The position numbers and the translations under genes were made by a program. Below are positions 25,676 to 34,774 of a DNA stretch of 64,000 nucleotides, one piece after another. Below the pieces are notes generated by a model. That model had not been told where the DNA came from and did not search any database. It worked only from the letters and a program-made list of their open reading frames with translations. The stretch's first letter is position 1. Every line of letters begins with the position of its first letter. Source of the DNA: Paraburkholderia sp. NMBU_R16 (GTDB taxonomy: Bacteria; Pseudomonadota; Gammaproteobacteria; Burkholderiales; Burkholderiaceae); NCBI RefSeq assembly GCF_013282575.1, contig NZ_JAAAYE010000008.1:1-64000 (forward strand). Direction: 5' to 3'.

Positions 25676-26551
25676 ATGTTTGTCGCAATTGGATGGATCG
25701 TCGTACTCGGTTCGGTGATCGGGAGTTTCGTCGGTGTAGGCGGGCATTTGCCGGCGCTCCTGCAGCCGTTCGAACTTCTTTGTATCTTCGGTGCCGCGTT
25801 CGGTGCGTTCGTTGTCAGCAATCCCATCACGACGCTCAAGAAGACGATCAGAAGCCTGCCTACCGTCTTTCATGGCCGCGGCTATGACAAGGCGAAGTAC
25901 CTCGAGCTCATCGCACTGCTCTACGAACTGCTGCAAAAGGCCCGCAAGGAAGGAATGATGGCGCTCGAGTCGGATGTCGATGCGCCCGAACAAAGCCCGC
26001 TCTTCCAGAAATATCCGCACATCGTCGCCGATCACCATCTGCTCGATTTCATCCTCGACTACCTGCGCATGATGTCGACGGGCAACATCAATGTGCTCGA
26101 AATGCAGGACCTGATGGACGAAGAGCTCGTCACGCATCACGCGGAAGAATCGATCGTCGCCAACGCGATTCAAAAAATGGCGGACGGTCTACCGGCGTTC
26201 GGCATCGTCGCGGCCGTCATGGGTGTGGTGCATACGATGGGCTCGGTCGGCGAAGCGCCGGCCGTGCTCGGCAAGATGATCGCGGGCGCGCTCGTGGGCA
26301 CGTTCCTCGGCATCCTGCTTTCCTACGGATTCGTCGGCCCGCTCGCCGATCTGCTCAACGCCAAGGGGCGCGCTGCGGCGAAGCCCTATCACTGCGTGAA
26401 GGCGGTGCTGCTCGCCTCGCTGAGCGGCTACGCACCCTCGATCGCGGCGGAGTTCGGTCGCAAGGTGCTCTTCACGTCCGACCGTCCGACGTTCCAGGAA
26501 CTCGACGACGCCGTGCGCGCCACGAAGGGCACCGCGAAGGCGCAGGCGTAA
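25676..26551 (+). CDS. motA: Flagellar motor stator protein MotA (first copy)
   Basis: 291-residue MotA with four predicted membrane helices (N-terminal pair in residues 1-55, second pair around 165-220) and the cytoplasmic loop ARKEGMMALESD. The conserved DGLPAFGIVAAVMGVVHTM precedes helix 3. MotA forms the proton-driven stator with MotB in the inner membrane. The ATG at 25676 has AGGGAGAG upstream. It is followed 10 bp later by motB. A second, diverged motA lies at 53037, so this strain carries two stator sets. Confidence 0.92.
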   Translation: MFVAIGWIVVLGSVIGSFVGVGGHLPALLQPFELLCIFGAAFGAFVVSNPITTLKKTIRSLPTVFHGRGYDKAKYLELIALLYELLQKARKEGMMALESDVDAPEQSPLFQKYPHIVADHHLLDFILDYLRMMSTGNINVLEMQDLMDEELVTHHAEESIVANAIQKMADGLPAFGIVAAVMGVVHTMGSVGEAPAVLGKMIAGALVGTFLGILLSYGFVGPLADLLNAKGRAAAKPYHCVKAVLLASLSGYAPSIAAEFGRKVLFTSDRPTFQELDDAVRATKGTAKAQA

Positions 26552-26561
26552 GGGGCGCGGC

Positions 26562-27545
26562 ATGGGTGACAGGCTTTCACGCGACGCCGCCGAAAAGCGG
26601 CCGATGAGCGTTGTCGTACGACGCAAGAAGAGCGAGGAACACGGTGGCCACCATGGCGGTGCCTGGAAGATCGCTTATGCCGACTTCGTGACGGCGATGA
26701 TGGCGTTCTTCCTGCTCATGTGGTTGCTCGGTTCGACGTCGAAGTACGACAAGCAAGGCATCGCGGACTATTTCAACACGCCGCTCTCGGCGATGCTCGA
26801 AGGCAAGGAAAGCGCCGACGCCGTGCGGCCCAGCATCGTGCAAGGCGGCGGGCAGAACATCATCGATACGCGGCCCGGCGTGGGCGCGCAGACCCAGACC
26901 GAGCCGGCGAGTGCCAGAATGGCGCCCTCGCCCGAGCAGGCCGACATGCAGCGTTTGCAGCAGCTCAAGGCCAAACTCACGGCGCTGATCGAACATACGC
27001 CGGCGCTCAACGCCTATCGCGATCAGATCCGCATCTCGATCACGGCGGAAGGCCTGCGCATCGAGATCGTCGATTCGCAAAAGCGGCCGATGTTCGCGCT
27101 GGGCAGCGTCAGGCTCGAAACCTACGCGGTCAATATCCTTCAGCAGATCGGCGCAACGCTCAACGATGTGGACAACCATATCTCGATCGCCGGTCACACG
27201 GACGACGTCCGCTACGCGGGCGGCCCCGTCGGGTACACGAACTGGGAGCTTTCCGCCGAACGGGCCAATGCGGCGCGCCGGGCGCTCGTTGCGGGCGGCC
27301 TGCACGACGAGAAGGTGCTGCAGGTGCGCGGTCTTGCCGATGTGCTGCCGCTCGCGGGCAACGGCGCGGCGGAGCCGACGAACCGCCGCATCAGCGTTCT
27401 CGTCATGAACAAGGCGGCCGAACAGGCGTTTTTCCGCGACGGCGGCCGTACCTCGATCGACGAATCGCAGCCGGCCGGCGATACGGTTCGACAAGCCATC
27501 CGGCCCCTGGCGGCGCGGCCACCCCAGAGCGCAGCGCGTTCCTGA
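26562..27545 (+). CDS. motB: Flagellar motor stator protein MotB (first copy)
   Basis: 327 residues: a basic N-terminus, the single membrane helix with the proton-accepting Asp41 in AYADFVTAMMAFFLLMWLLG, a linker/plug, and an OmpA-like peptidoglycan-binding domain (ISIAGHTDDVRYAGGPVGYTNWELSAERANAARRAL) that anchors the stator. Start at 26562 has AAGGGG upstream. Pairs with the motA just before it. Confidence 0.92.
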   Translation: MGDRLSRDAAEKRPMSVVVRRKKSEEHGGHHGGAWKIAYADFVTAMMAFFLLMWLLGSTSKYDKQGIADYFNTPLSAMLEGKESADAVRPSIVQGGGQNIIDTRPGVGAQTQTEPASARMAPSPEQADMQRLQQLKAKLTALIEHTPALNAYRDQIRISITAEGLRIEIVDSQKRPMFALGSVRLETYAVNILQQIGATLNDVDNHISIAGHTDDVRYAGGPVGYTNWELSAERANAARRALVAGGLHDEKVLQVRGLADVLPLAGNGAAEPTNRRISVLVMNKAAEQAFFRDGGRTSIDESQPAGDTVRQAIRPLAARPPQSAARS

Positions 27546-27893
27546 GCGCTCCAAACCGCTCGCTGGTTCGCCAAGACGGCGCGGGCTCGGGAACGCTCTT
27601 CGGGGCTCCGACGCGGGCCCGAGCGCCGCAAAGCATCCGTCCCGGGCGGCGGCTCAGGCGCCCGACACCGCCGTCTTGGCGCATCATCGTCCATCCGTAC
27701 AAGCCTCCGAGCCCCGCTCCCACGGGCTCAAGCGCCAATATAGCGGCCAAATCGGCGTCTGTTTGGCCGATTGAAGCACGATCGCCGCCGCTAATCTTCC
27801 AGCATCGCAAAAACCGCTTGGCGCCGCAGCTTCGTTACCGCTGACGCCGCGCCCCGGTCGCCGCGCCGGCTCAATCACCGAAGGACCGCTTCA
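27546..27893. other. Intergenic region upstream of the glycosylation operon
   Basis: 348 bp with no gene that I can support. It contains a sigma-28-like site at 27748-27773 and ends with a GAAGGA ribosome binding site for the glycosyltransferase. Confidence 0.5.
27748..27773 (+). promoter_or_regulatory. Possible sigma-28 (FliA) promoter of the glycosylation operon
   Basis: CAAA (27748-27751), 14 bp, then GCCGATTG (27766-27773), close to the flagellar consensus TAAA-N15-GCCGATAA. The same CAAA-N14-GCCG layout occurs before the second motA. It would tie flagellar glycosylation genes to class III flagellar expression. Confidence 0.4.
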
Positions 27894-29642
27894 ATGCCAA
27901 CAGTCAGCATTCTCATTCCCGCCTACAAGGCCGAGTTTCTGGGACGCGCGATCCTGAGCGCGCTCAACCAGACGTTCGAGGACACCGAAATCCTCGTCGG
28001 CGACGACACGCCCCAGGGCGTGCTGCGGGAAATCGTCGAGCGGTTCGACGATCCACGCGTGCGGTATTTCCATCACGGTTTCCAAAAAGGCACGCGCAAT
28101 TCGCGCGCATTGTGGGACAAGGCGAGCGGCCAGTACGTCAAGTGGCTCTTCGACGACGACATGCTCATGCCCGAGTCGGTCGAGACGCTCGTGAACGCGC
28201 TGCGCGTCAATCCCGGCGTCGCGCTTGCTTTTCATGCACGCGTCATCATCGACGAGAACGATGCGATCATCGCGACGCCGCCGTCGCTACTGCCGTCCGG
28301 GCAGGCCGCGCTCATCGACCGGGCGTCGCTCGTCGAGAACATGGTCGGCAGGATCAACAACTTCATCGGCGAGCCGAGCAACGTCATGCTCGTGCGAGAC
28401 CGCGTCGATATTTCGCGCGCTTTCGATTACCGGACCTGGGTGCTCGATTTCCTCGGTGACGTGGCGCTCTATCTGAACTGCGCCGCGGAGGCCCCGTTGC
28501 TCGCCGTAGGCGGCTATCTGAGCGCATTCCGTCAGCATTCGTCGCAAGCGTCGGCGGCCGCGGGCGCGAACTACAGCGCGGGCCTCTACGAGTGGGAACT
28601 GATGGTGCGTGGGGAAGCGGCTGCCGGGAACTTGCGAGGGGCCACGCTCGAAGGGGCGCAACGCGCGCTTCGCGGGCTCTATGGGCGCTGGGCGCCGGCT
28701 TTGCCCGAAATCGCGCGTCTGTTGGCCAATCTCGGCGAACTCACCGAGCTTGCGCCGCATCAGCTTTATACGTCGGAGCGCTTTGTGGCCGATCTCGCGC
28801 ATGCGCGCGCGGCGGTGGCCGAGCGTGTGGGCGCTCGCAACAAGCGCGCGCAGGCCGCGGGGGCGGTAGCGGCCGCACCGTCCGCAACCGCCGAGGCGGC
28901 CCCGCAGCAACCGTTTTGCGTGGTCTGCGAGCAGGCTGTGTCCGGCTGGTTGCCTCATCCCGAAGCGGGCAAACTCGATCGCAGCTTCATGCAGCAGGTG
29001 GAATCGGTGGGTTCGACGCTCGAACACTATCAGTGCCCCAACTGCGGCTGCAACGATCGCGACCGGCATCTGTGGCTTTACCTCGCTTTTTCGCGCTTGC
29101 TCGAAGACGCTCCGCAAAAGCGGATCCTTCACATCGCGCCGGAGGCGCGTATCGAGCCGCGGATTCGCGCACTCGCGCCGCTCGAATATGTCGTCGGCGA
29201 TCTGCACCCGCGTGGGCAGGATCACCGTCACCTCAACGTGGAACAGCTCGACTTCCCGGATGGCTATTTCGATGTGGTCATCTGTAATCACGTGCTCGAG
29301 CACGTCGCCAATCCGGACCGCGCAATGGCCGAGCTGACCCGCTGCCTCGCGTCGAACGGCCATCTGATCGCTCAGACGCCGTATTCCCCGGTGCTGCGCA
29401 ATACGTTCGAGCTCAACAAGCCGGTGAGCGGCCCATTCGCGACGCACTACTTCGGACAGAGCGATCACGTGCGGCTGTTCGGGGCCGATATCGTCGACCG
29501 GTTCCGCGCGGCCGGTCTCTCGGGCGAGCTCTACTCGCATACGACGGTGCTCGCCGAGGTCGATCCGCAGACGTTCGGCTGCAACGGACGCGAACCGTTT
29601 TTCCTGTTCTCGAAGGGGCGCACGCCGGAATTCGCGCGTTGA
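27894..29642 (+). CDS. Bifunctional GT2 glycosyltransferase / SAM methyltransferase
   Basis: 582 residues. The N-terminal 250 are a GT-A family 2 glycosyltransferase (TVSILIPAYKAEFLGRAILSALNQT; metal-binding FDDDML). After an Ala-rich linker the C-terminal part begins with a Cys-rich segment (CVVCEQ ... YQCPNCGCNDRDRH), likely zinc-binding, followed by a type-11 methyltransferase (DGYFDVVICNHVLEHVANPDRAMAEL). It probably adds a sugar and methylates glycan in the cytoplasm. First gene of the operon running to 41628 and facing fliC, so flagellin glycan synthesis is the likely role. Confidence 0.82.
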   Translation: MPTVSILIPAYKAEFLGRAILSALNQTFEDTEILVGDDTPQGVLREIVERFDDPRVRYFHHGFQKGTRNSRALWDKASGQYVKWLFDDDMLMPESVETLVNALRVNPGVALAFHARVIIDENDAIIATPPSLLPSGQAALIDRASLVENMVGRINNFIGEPSNVMLVRDRVDISRAFDYRTWVLDFLGDVALYLNCAAEAPLLAVGGYLSAFRQHSSQASAAAGANYSAGLYEWELMVRGEAAAGNLRGATLEGAQRALRGLYGRWAPALPEIARLLANLGELTELAPHQLYTSERFVADLAHARAAVAERVGARNKRAQAAGAVAAAPSATAEAAPQQPFCVVCEQAVSGWLPHPEAGKLDRSFMQQVESVGSTLEHYQCPNCGCNDRDRHLWLYLAFSRLLEDAPQKRILHIAPEARIEPRIRALAPLEYVVGDLHPRGQDHRHLNVEQLDFPDGYFDVVICNHVLEHVANPDRAMAELTRCLASNGHLIAQTPYSPVLRNTFELNKPVSGPFATHYFGQSDHVRLFGADIVDRFRAAGLSGELYSHTTVLAEVDPQTFGCNGREPFFLFSKGRTPEFAR

Positions 29643-29690
29643 TGCACGCGCATCCGGTTCGCCTGACGATTGATAAGGACTGCTTTCCCG

Positions 29691-30932
29691 ATGAAGCCTA
29701 ACGAATTGCCGAGCGCCGTTCCCCTCGACGATCGGTTTGCGATGCAAGAATCGGCGGGCGCGCTGCACCCGATCAACACGCGTGTATCGACGCTCGCGGA
29801 TCCGAAACAGGGCTTCGTGCCGGTGACGCAGCCCTATCTGCCGCCGCTCGCCGAGTTCACGCCCTATCTCGAGGAAATCTGGCAGCGCAAGTGGGTCACC
29901 AACAATGGCGTGTTTCACCAGCGGCTCGAAGCGGCCCTGTGCGACTACCTCGGCGTCGAGCACTTATCGCTTTTCGCCAACGGCACGCTCGCGCTGATCA
30001 CGGCGCTGCAGGCGCTGAAGATCGCGGGCGAAGTCATCACGACGCCGTTCAGTTTCGTCGCGACCACGCACGCGCTGCATTGGAACGGCATTCGGCCCGT
30101 GTTCGCCGATATCGATCCGGTCAGCATGAATCTCGATCCGGCCAGAATCGAAGCGGCCATTACGCCGCTTACCACCGCGATCATGCCTGTGCATGTCTAC
30201 GGTCATCCCTGCGACGTGGAGCGCATCGACGCGCTCGCCGACACGTACGGACTGCGCGTGATCTATGACGCAGCCCATGCGTTCGGTGTACGCGTGCGCG
30301 AACGCTCGGTGCTCGAGTATGGCGATCTTTCCGTCTTGAGCTTTCATGGCACGAAGGTGTTCAACACGTTCGAAGGCGGCGCGATCGTCTGCCGCGACGC
30401 CAAGATGAAACGCCGCATCGACAACCTCAAGAACTTCGGATTCATCGACGAGACGACCGTCGTCGCGCCCGGCATCAACGGGAAGATGAACGAAGTCCAG
30501 GCGGCGTTCGGCCTGCTGCAGCTCGAACATATGGATCACGTGATCGCAGCGCGCGCGCAAATCGACCGGCGCTATCGCGAAGCGTTCGCGGGCGTGCCGG
30601 GCATCGTGCTGCACGAGACGGCCGCCCATTGCACGCGCAACTACGCCTACTTCCCGGTACGGATCACGCGCGAATTCGGGCTGAGCCGAGACGGCCTGTA
30701 TCAGACGCTGCGCGAGCATCAGATCGCGGCGCGTCGCTACTTCTTTCCGCTCATCAGCGAGTTCCCGACCTATCGCGGATTGCCGTCGTCCGATTCGCGC
30801 AACTTGCCGGTCGCGAACGAAGTGTCGCGCGAAGTACTGTGCCTGCCGCTTTACCCGGATCTCGATCGCGACGATCAGCAGCGCATCGTCGACGTCGTCC
30901 TTTCCTGCGCGGCGCGCGGCCGTTCGAATTGA
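29691..30932 (+). CDS. DegT/DnrJ/EryC1-family sugar-nucleotide aminotransferase
   Basis: About 413 residues with the complete PLP aminotransferase signature: TTPFSFVATTHAL, DAAHAFGV (Asp that pairs with the pyridine nitrogen) and the Schiff-base Lys in SFHGTKVFNTFEGG. These enzymes install an amino group on NDP-4-keto or 3-keto-6-deoxy sugars. Resembles FdtB/RfbH-like enzymes, but the position aminated cannot be read. ATG 29691 has AAGGA upstream. Second gene of the glycosylation operon. Confidence 0.88.
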   Translation: MKPNELPSAVPLDDRFAMQESAGALHPINTRVSTLADPKQGFVPVTQPYLPPLAEFTPYLEEIWQRKWVTNNGVFHQRLEAALCDYLGVEHLSLFANGTLALITALQALKIAGEVITTPFSFVATTHALHWNGIRPVFADIDPVSMNLDPARIEAAITPLTTAIMPVHVYGHPCDVERIDALADTYGLRVIYDAAHAFGVRVRERSVLEYGDLSVLSFHGTKVFNTFEGGAIVCRDAKMKRRIDNLKNFGFIDETTVVAPGINGKMNEVQAAFGLLQLEHMDHVIAARAQIDRRYREAFAGVPGIVLHETAAHCTRNYAYFPVRITREFGLSRDGLYQTLREHQIAARRYFFPLISEFPTYRGLPSSDSRNLPVANEVSREVLCLPLYPDLDRDDQQRIVDVVLSCAARGRSN

Positions 30933-30967
30933 AACGGCGAGCGAACCCTTTATACGCCACATCGATC

Positions 30968-31720
30968 ATGTCAAACGCCAACGCCACCGAGCGAGACTAT
31001 CCCACCGTCGATTACGATGCGCATGCGCGCACCTGCCCGCCCGATGCTTTCTGGGCGCAGGTCAAACGAACGGTGCACGGCAAGCCCGTACCGGACGAGC
31101 AGATCGATCTGATCGTCGAGGAGATCAAGCAGCAACTGTCGCTGACGCCGGCCGACGTCGTGCTCGATCTCGCGTGCGGCAACGGTGCGCTGTCGCATCG
31201 GCTCGTCGATGGTTGCGCCGCGCTCGTAGGCGTCGATCTTTCGCCGTATCTGATCGAAATTGCCAATCAGCACTTCGCGCAAGCGCCGCGCGTGAGCTTT
31301 TTCGCCGATGGCGCCGCGCAATATCTGCGCGCCGAACCGGCGCCGGAACGCTTCACGAAGGTGCTCTGCTACGGCAGCTTCGCCTACTTTTCCGACGAGG
31401 ATGCGCGTGCGACGCTCGCGCTGCTGAACACGCGCTTCGTCAACGTCGAATCGGTCTTCATCGGCAATCTGCCCGATCGCGCCCGCGCCGCCGCCTTTTA
31501 TGCACCGCGCGAGCCGCTGCCGGGCGAACTCGACGATCATCAGGCGCAAATCGGACTCTGGCGCACCCGCGAAGCGTTCGCCGACATGGCGGCCGCCGCG
31601 GGTTGGGAAGCCAGCTTCTCGACGATGCCGGGCGGATTCTTCTCGGTTCACTATCGCTACGACGTGATGCTGCGTCGCCGTGGTGCGACGGCAAACGGTG
31701 TGGCAGGGAAGGCGAGATGA
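30968..31720 (+). CDS. Class I SAM-dependent methyltransferase
   Basis: 250 residues with SAM-binding motif I VVLDLACGNGALSHRLVDG and a motif II acid (VGVDLSPY). The start at 30968 avoids overlap with the upstream aminotransferase. Its end overlaps the next gene (ATGA). In the glycosylation operon it likely N- or O-methylates an amino-sugar intermediate or the transferred sugar. Confidence 0.85.
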   Translation: MSNANATERDYPTVDYDAHARTCPPDAFWAQVKRTVHGKPVPDEQIDLIVEEIKQQLSLTPADVVLDLACGNGALSHRLVDGCAALVGVDLSPYLIEIANQHFAQAPRVSFFADGAAQYLRAEPAPERFTKVLCYGSFAYFSDEDARATLALLNTRFVNVESVFIGNLPDRARAAAFYAPREPLPGELDDHQAQIGLWRTREAFADMAAAAGWEASFSTMPGGFFSVHYRYDVMLRRRGATANGVAGKAR

Positions 31721-32943
31721 ACGCACGCCACGAGCAATCCGGGCTCGTCGATCTCGCGCTCTTCGGTGGGCGCAAACGCTTCACCGTGCCGAAGTCTACG
31801 TCGAATCTCGTTCAGCCGTCGATCGAGCGTTTTCTCGACTATGCGCGGCCGATGTTCGACCCGCCCGGCAATGCGTCCGGCGGTACGAGCGTCGTCGCCG
31901 CCCGTCTCGAAACGCGCCTCGCCCAGTTTCATGAAGTCGCGCGCTGCGTCACGTTCTGCAGCGGTTTTTGGGCATTGGCTACGTCGATCGTCGAACTCGC
32001 GCGCCCCGGGCGGCGCGAAGTCGTGATGCCTTCGCTGACCTATCGGCGCATGGCCGATGTCGTGGCCTGGACGCGGCTCGTGCCGCGCTTTTGCGAGGTC
32101 GATCCGGCCACGCTCGCGATCAGTGCCGAGACGGCGGCCGCATGCGTCGGTCCAGATACGGCACTGCTGCTAGCCGTTCATCCGATCGTCAACTGCTGCG
32201 ATGCGAGCGGACTCGTCGAGCTCGCGGCGGACAGCGGCCTGCCGTTGCTGTTCGACGGCGTGGAGTCGGTCTACGAGCGCTGCCCCGACGGGCGAGGCGT
32301 CTCGCGCAAGGTCGGCGCATTCGGCGACGCGGAATGTTTTTCGCTTCACGCGAGCAAGCTCGTCAACGGCTTCGAAGGCGGATACGTCACGACCGATAAC
32401 GAGGCGCTCGCCGATCGGCTCGTGGCGCTGCGCGACGGCGGCAGCAACGCGCCTGGCGCGCTCGATGCGCGCTTGAGCGACGTCCATGCCGCCATGGCGC
32501 TGGCGAACCTCGACGAGCTCGACGCGCAGGTCGAGCGCAATCGCAGCCGCTACGCGCGGTATCGGCGCGCGCTGTCGGATCTGGCCGGCATCCGACTCGT
32601 CGCCTTCGACGAATCGCAGCCGACGAGCTACAAGAACATCGTCGTCGAGCTGCTCGATGACTGGCCGCTCCCGCGCGCGCTGACGATCGAGATCCTCAAT
32701 GCGGAGAACGTGCTTGCGCGCGCTTACTATGCGCCGCCGCTGCACAGCAAGCCGATGTCCTATCCGCATGTGTCGGCCGTGCTGCCGGTGACGGATCGGC
32801 TCGCAAAGCGGTTCATGCTCCTGCCGTGCGGCGAGTTCGTCACGCTCGACGACATCGATGCCGTAGTCGATTTGCTCGCTTTCACGCGGGCGCACGCGCA
32901 TTCCATTCTCGACGCGGATGCCGCGCGAAGGGCGATGCGATGA
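31717..32943 (+). CDS. DegT/DnrJ/EryC1-family aminotransferase (second)
   Basis: 408 residues; fold type I PLP enzyme with FCSGFWALATSIVELARPGRREVVMPSLTY, an atypical PLP-Asp context (LLFDGVES) and Lys in SLHASKLVNGFEGG. The substrate-binding parts differ from the first DegT protein, suggesting a different step in amino-sugar or acyl-amino-sugar synthesis. ATG overlaps the methyltransferase stop and its own stop overlaps the next start, so the three genes are translationally coupled. Confidence 0.82.
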   Translation: MNARHEQSGLVDLALFGGRKRFTVPKSTSNLVQPSIERFLDYARPMFDPPGNASGGTSVVAARLETRLAQFHEVARCVTFCSGFWALATSIVELARPGRREVVMPSLTYRRMADVVAWTRLVPRFCEVDPATLAISAETAAACVGPDTALLLAVHPIVNCCDASGLVELAADSGLPLLFDGVESVYERCPDGRGVSRKVGAFGDAECFSLHASKLVNGFEGGYVTTDNEALADRLVALRDGGSNAPGALDARLSDVHAAMALANLDELDAQVERNRSRYARYRRALSDLAGIRLVAFDESQPTSYKNIVVELLDDWPLPRALTIEILNAENVLARAYYAPPLHSKPMSYPHVSAVLPVTDRLAKRFMLLPCGEFVTLDDIDAVVDLLAFTRAHAHSILDADAARRAMR

Positions 32944-34049
32944 GCAGCTCGTTGGACAACAAAGGCACCGTGACGCCCGCGTTCGCGGCACCGCTGCGGC
33001 TCGGCCAGCACAACATGCCCTCTTGGGACCGCTTCGAAGCGGCCATGCGCGACATCTTCGAGCGGCGCTATTACACGAACCAGGGACCGCTCGCACGCGC
33101 TCTCGAAGAGCGCTTGCAGGCGCGGCTCGACGCGCGTCATGTCGTCTGCGTGACCAATGTCACGATCGGGCTCATGATGGCCAGCGAGGCGCTCGGCATG
33201 GCTTCGCCTGTACTGGTGCCGCGCATTTGCACGAGCGCGTTGACGCATGCGCTGAACTGGTGCGGCGTATCGACGCTCAGTGTCGAGCCCGACGCCGCGA
33301 GCGGCCAGCTCGATATGAGCGCCTGTGCCAAGCGGGTTGGCCGTGTCGGAGGCGTCGGCGCGATCGTGGGCGCGAACTTGTGGGGCGGCGCGTGCGATGC
33401 GGTCGCGCTCGCATCGCTTGCGCGTGCGCACGATGTCCCGCTGATGTTCGATTCGTCGGAAGGGTTCGGCATCACTGTGGCGGGCCGCCGGGTCGGTCAC
33501 GGCGGTGCCCTCGAGGTGTTTTCGTTCGATGCCGCCGATATCGTGAATGCCGGCGGCGGCGCCTGCGTGGCCACGGATGACGACGAACTCGCCGCACGCC
33601 TGCGCAACATTCGCAGCAGCTACGGCGCGGGCCGCCCCGTGTCCGTCGTCAAGACATCGAACGGGCGCATGTCCGAAGCGCAGGCCGCGCTCGGCCTGAT
33701 GTCGCTCGACGATTTCGACGCCAATCGCGAGCGCAACCGCGCCTGTTTCGAGGCCTACCGCGCCGGGCTCAGCGGCTTGGCCGGCCTGCGCCTCGTCGTA
33801 CCGTCCGGCATCGACGCATCGAATCATCAAACGGTGGTCTGCGCGTTCGACGAGGACGCAGCGGGCCTCCCGTGCGACGCGTTGATCGCGGCACTCGCAA
33901 GCCACAATATCGAGGCGCGCGGCATCGCCTCGTCGTGGTTACGGCTGCCGATCGGCGCGCATGTCGATGTCGCTGCCGTGGGCCGCGTATGCGAGGCAAT
34001 CGGCGCGGCGCTCGCTGCCGGTGCGACGCATGAAGGAGCGCTCGCGTGA
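32940..34049 (+). CDS. DegT/DnrJ/EryC1-family protein lacking the catalytic lysine
   Basis: 369 residues and homologous to sugar aminotransferases (NQGPLARALEERLQARL, LMFDSSEGFG, later RMSEAQAALGLMSLDD). At the place of the Schiff-base Lys it reads SFDAADIVNAGGG: Asp200 replaces Lys. Without Lys, ordinary transamination is not expected; related lysine-less members such as ColD use His for a dehydration. It may be a non-catalytic partner of the neighbouring DegT proteins or have another chemistry. Confidence 0.8.
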   Translation: MSSSLDNKGTVTPAFAAPLRLGQHNMPSWDRFEAAMRDIFERRYYTNQGPLARALEERLQARLDARHVVCVTNVTIGLMMASEALGMASPVLVPRICTSALTHALNWCGVSTLSVEPDAASGQLDMSACAKRVGRVGGVGAIVGANLWGGACDAVALASLARAHDVPLMFDSSEGFGITVAGRRVGHGGALEVFSFDAADIVNAGGGACVATDDDELAARLRNIRSSYGAGRPVSVVKTSNGRMSEAQAALGLMSLDDFDANRERNRACFEAYRAGLSGLAGLRLVVPSGIDASNHQTVVCAFDEDAAGLPCDALIAALASHNIEARGIASSWLRLPIGAHVDVAAVGRVCEAIGAALAAGATHEGALA

Positions 34050-34765
34050 AGCTCGGCATCATGCAACCGTACTTCTTTCCATACTTCGGTCATTTCGCGT
34101 TGATCGCGGCCGTCGACGAATGGATTGTCTTCGACGTGACGCAGTACACGCCGAAGACGTGGATGAACCGCAATCGCATCTTGCACCCGAAGCAGGGGTG
34201 GCAATACCTGAACGTGCCGCTCACGAACAGCTCGATCTCGATTCGCACGCATGAGGCGCGCGTGCTCGATCCGACCGGCGCGCAGGCGAGCATCCTCGGC
34301 AAACTCACCGCGTTTCGCCGGCACGCGCCGTTCCATGCGCGCGTGAGCGAACTCGTGCGCGCGGCGTTTGCGGGCGCGGCCGACGATTCGCTTTGTGCGC
34401 TCAACGTGAGTAGCTTGCGTACCGTTTGCGACTATCTCGGCGTGCCGTTTTCGTATCGAATCTGCTCGCAGCTCGGCCTCGAGTTCCCCGAGCAGATGGA
34501 GGCGGGCGATTGGGCGCCGTTCGTTTGCAACGCGCTCGGTGCGACCGGCTATGTCAATCCGGCCGGCGGCCGCACGCTATTCGATCCCGACGCGTTTGCG
34601 CGCATCGGCGTCGCGCTCGAATTCGCCGATGTAGCCGAATTCGCCTACGATCCCGCGCCGTTTCGCTATGAACCCCATCTGTCGATCGTCGACGTCCTGC
34701 TCTGGAACGCGCCCGAGCGCGTCGCCGCTGCGCTACGCAGCAATCTGACGCTCGAAGCGGCGTAA
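34046..34765 (+). CDS. WbqC-like family protein
   Basis: 239 residues starting with a GTG that overlaps the previous stop. It shows the WbqC signatures MKLGIMQPYFFPYFGHFALI, FDVTQYTPKTWMNRNRI and the later DYLGVPFSYRICSQL. WbqC proteins occur in O-antigen and glycan clusters and are thought to act in amino-sugar or acyl-amino-sugar biosynthesis; the reaction is not securely established. Here it closes the sugar-modifying part of the operon. Confidence 0.82.
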   Translation: MKLGIMQPYFFPYFGHFALIAAVDEWIVFDVTQYTPKTWMNRNRILHPKQGWQYLNVPLTNSSISIRTHEARVLDPTGAQASILGKLTAFRRHAPFHARVSELVRAAFAGAADDSLCALNVSSLRTVCDYLGVPFSYRICSQLGLEFPEQMEAGDWAPFVCNALGATGYVNPAGGRTLFDPDAFARIGVALEFADVAEFAYDPAPFRYEPHLSIVDVLLWNAPERVAAALRSNLTLEAA

Positions 34766-34774
34766 GCGCGCCCA

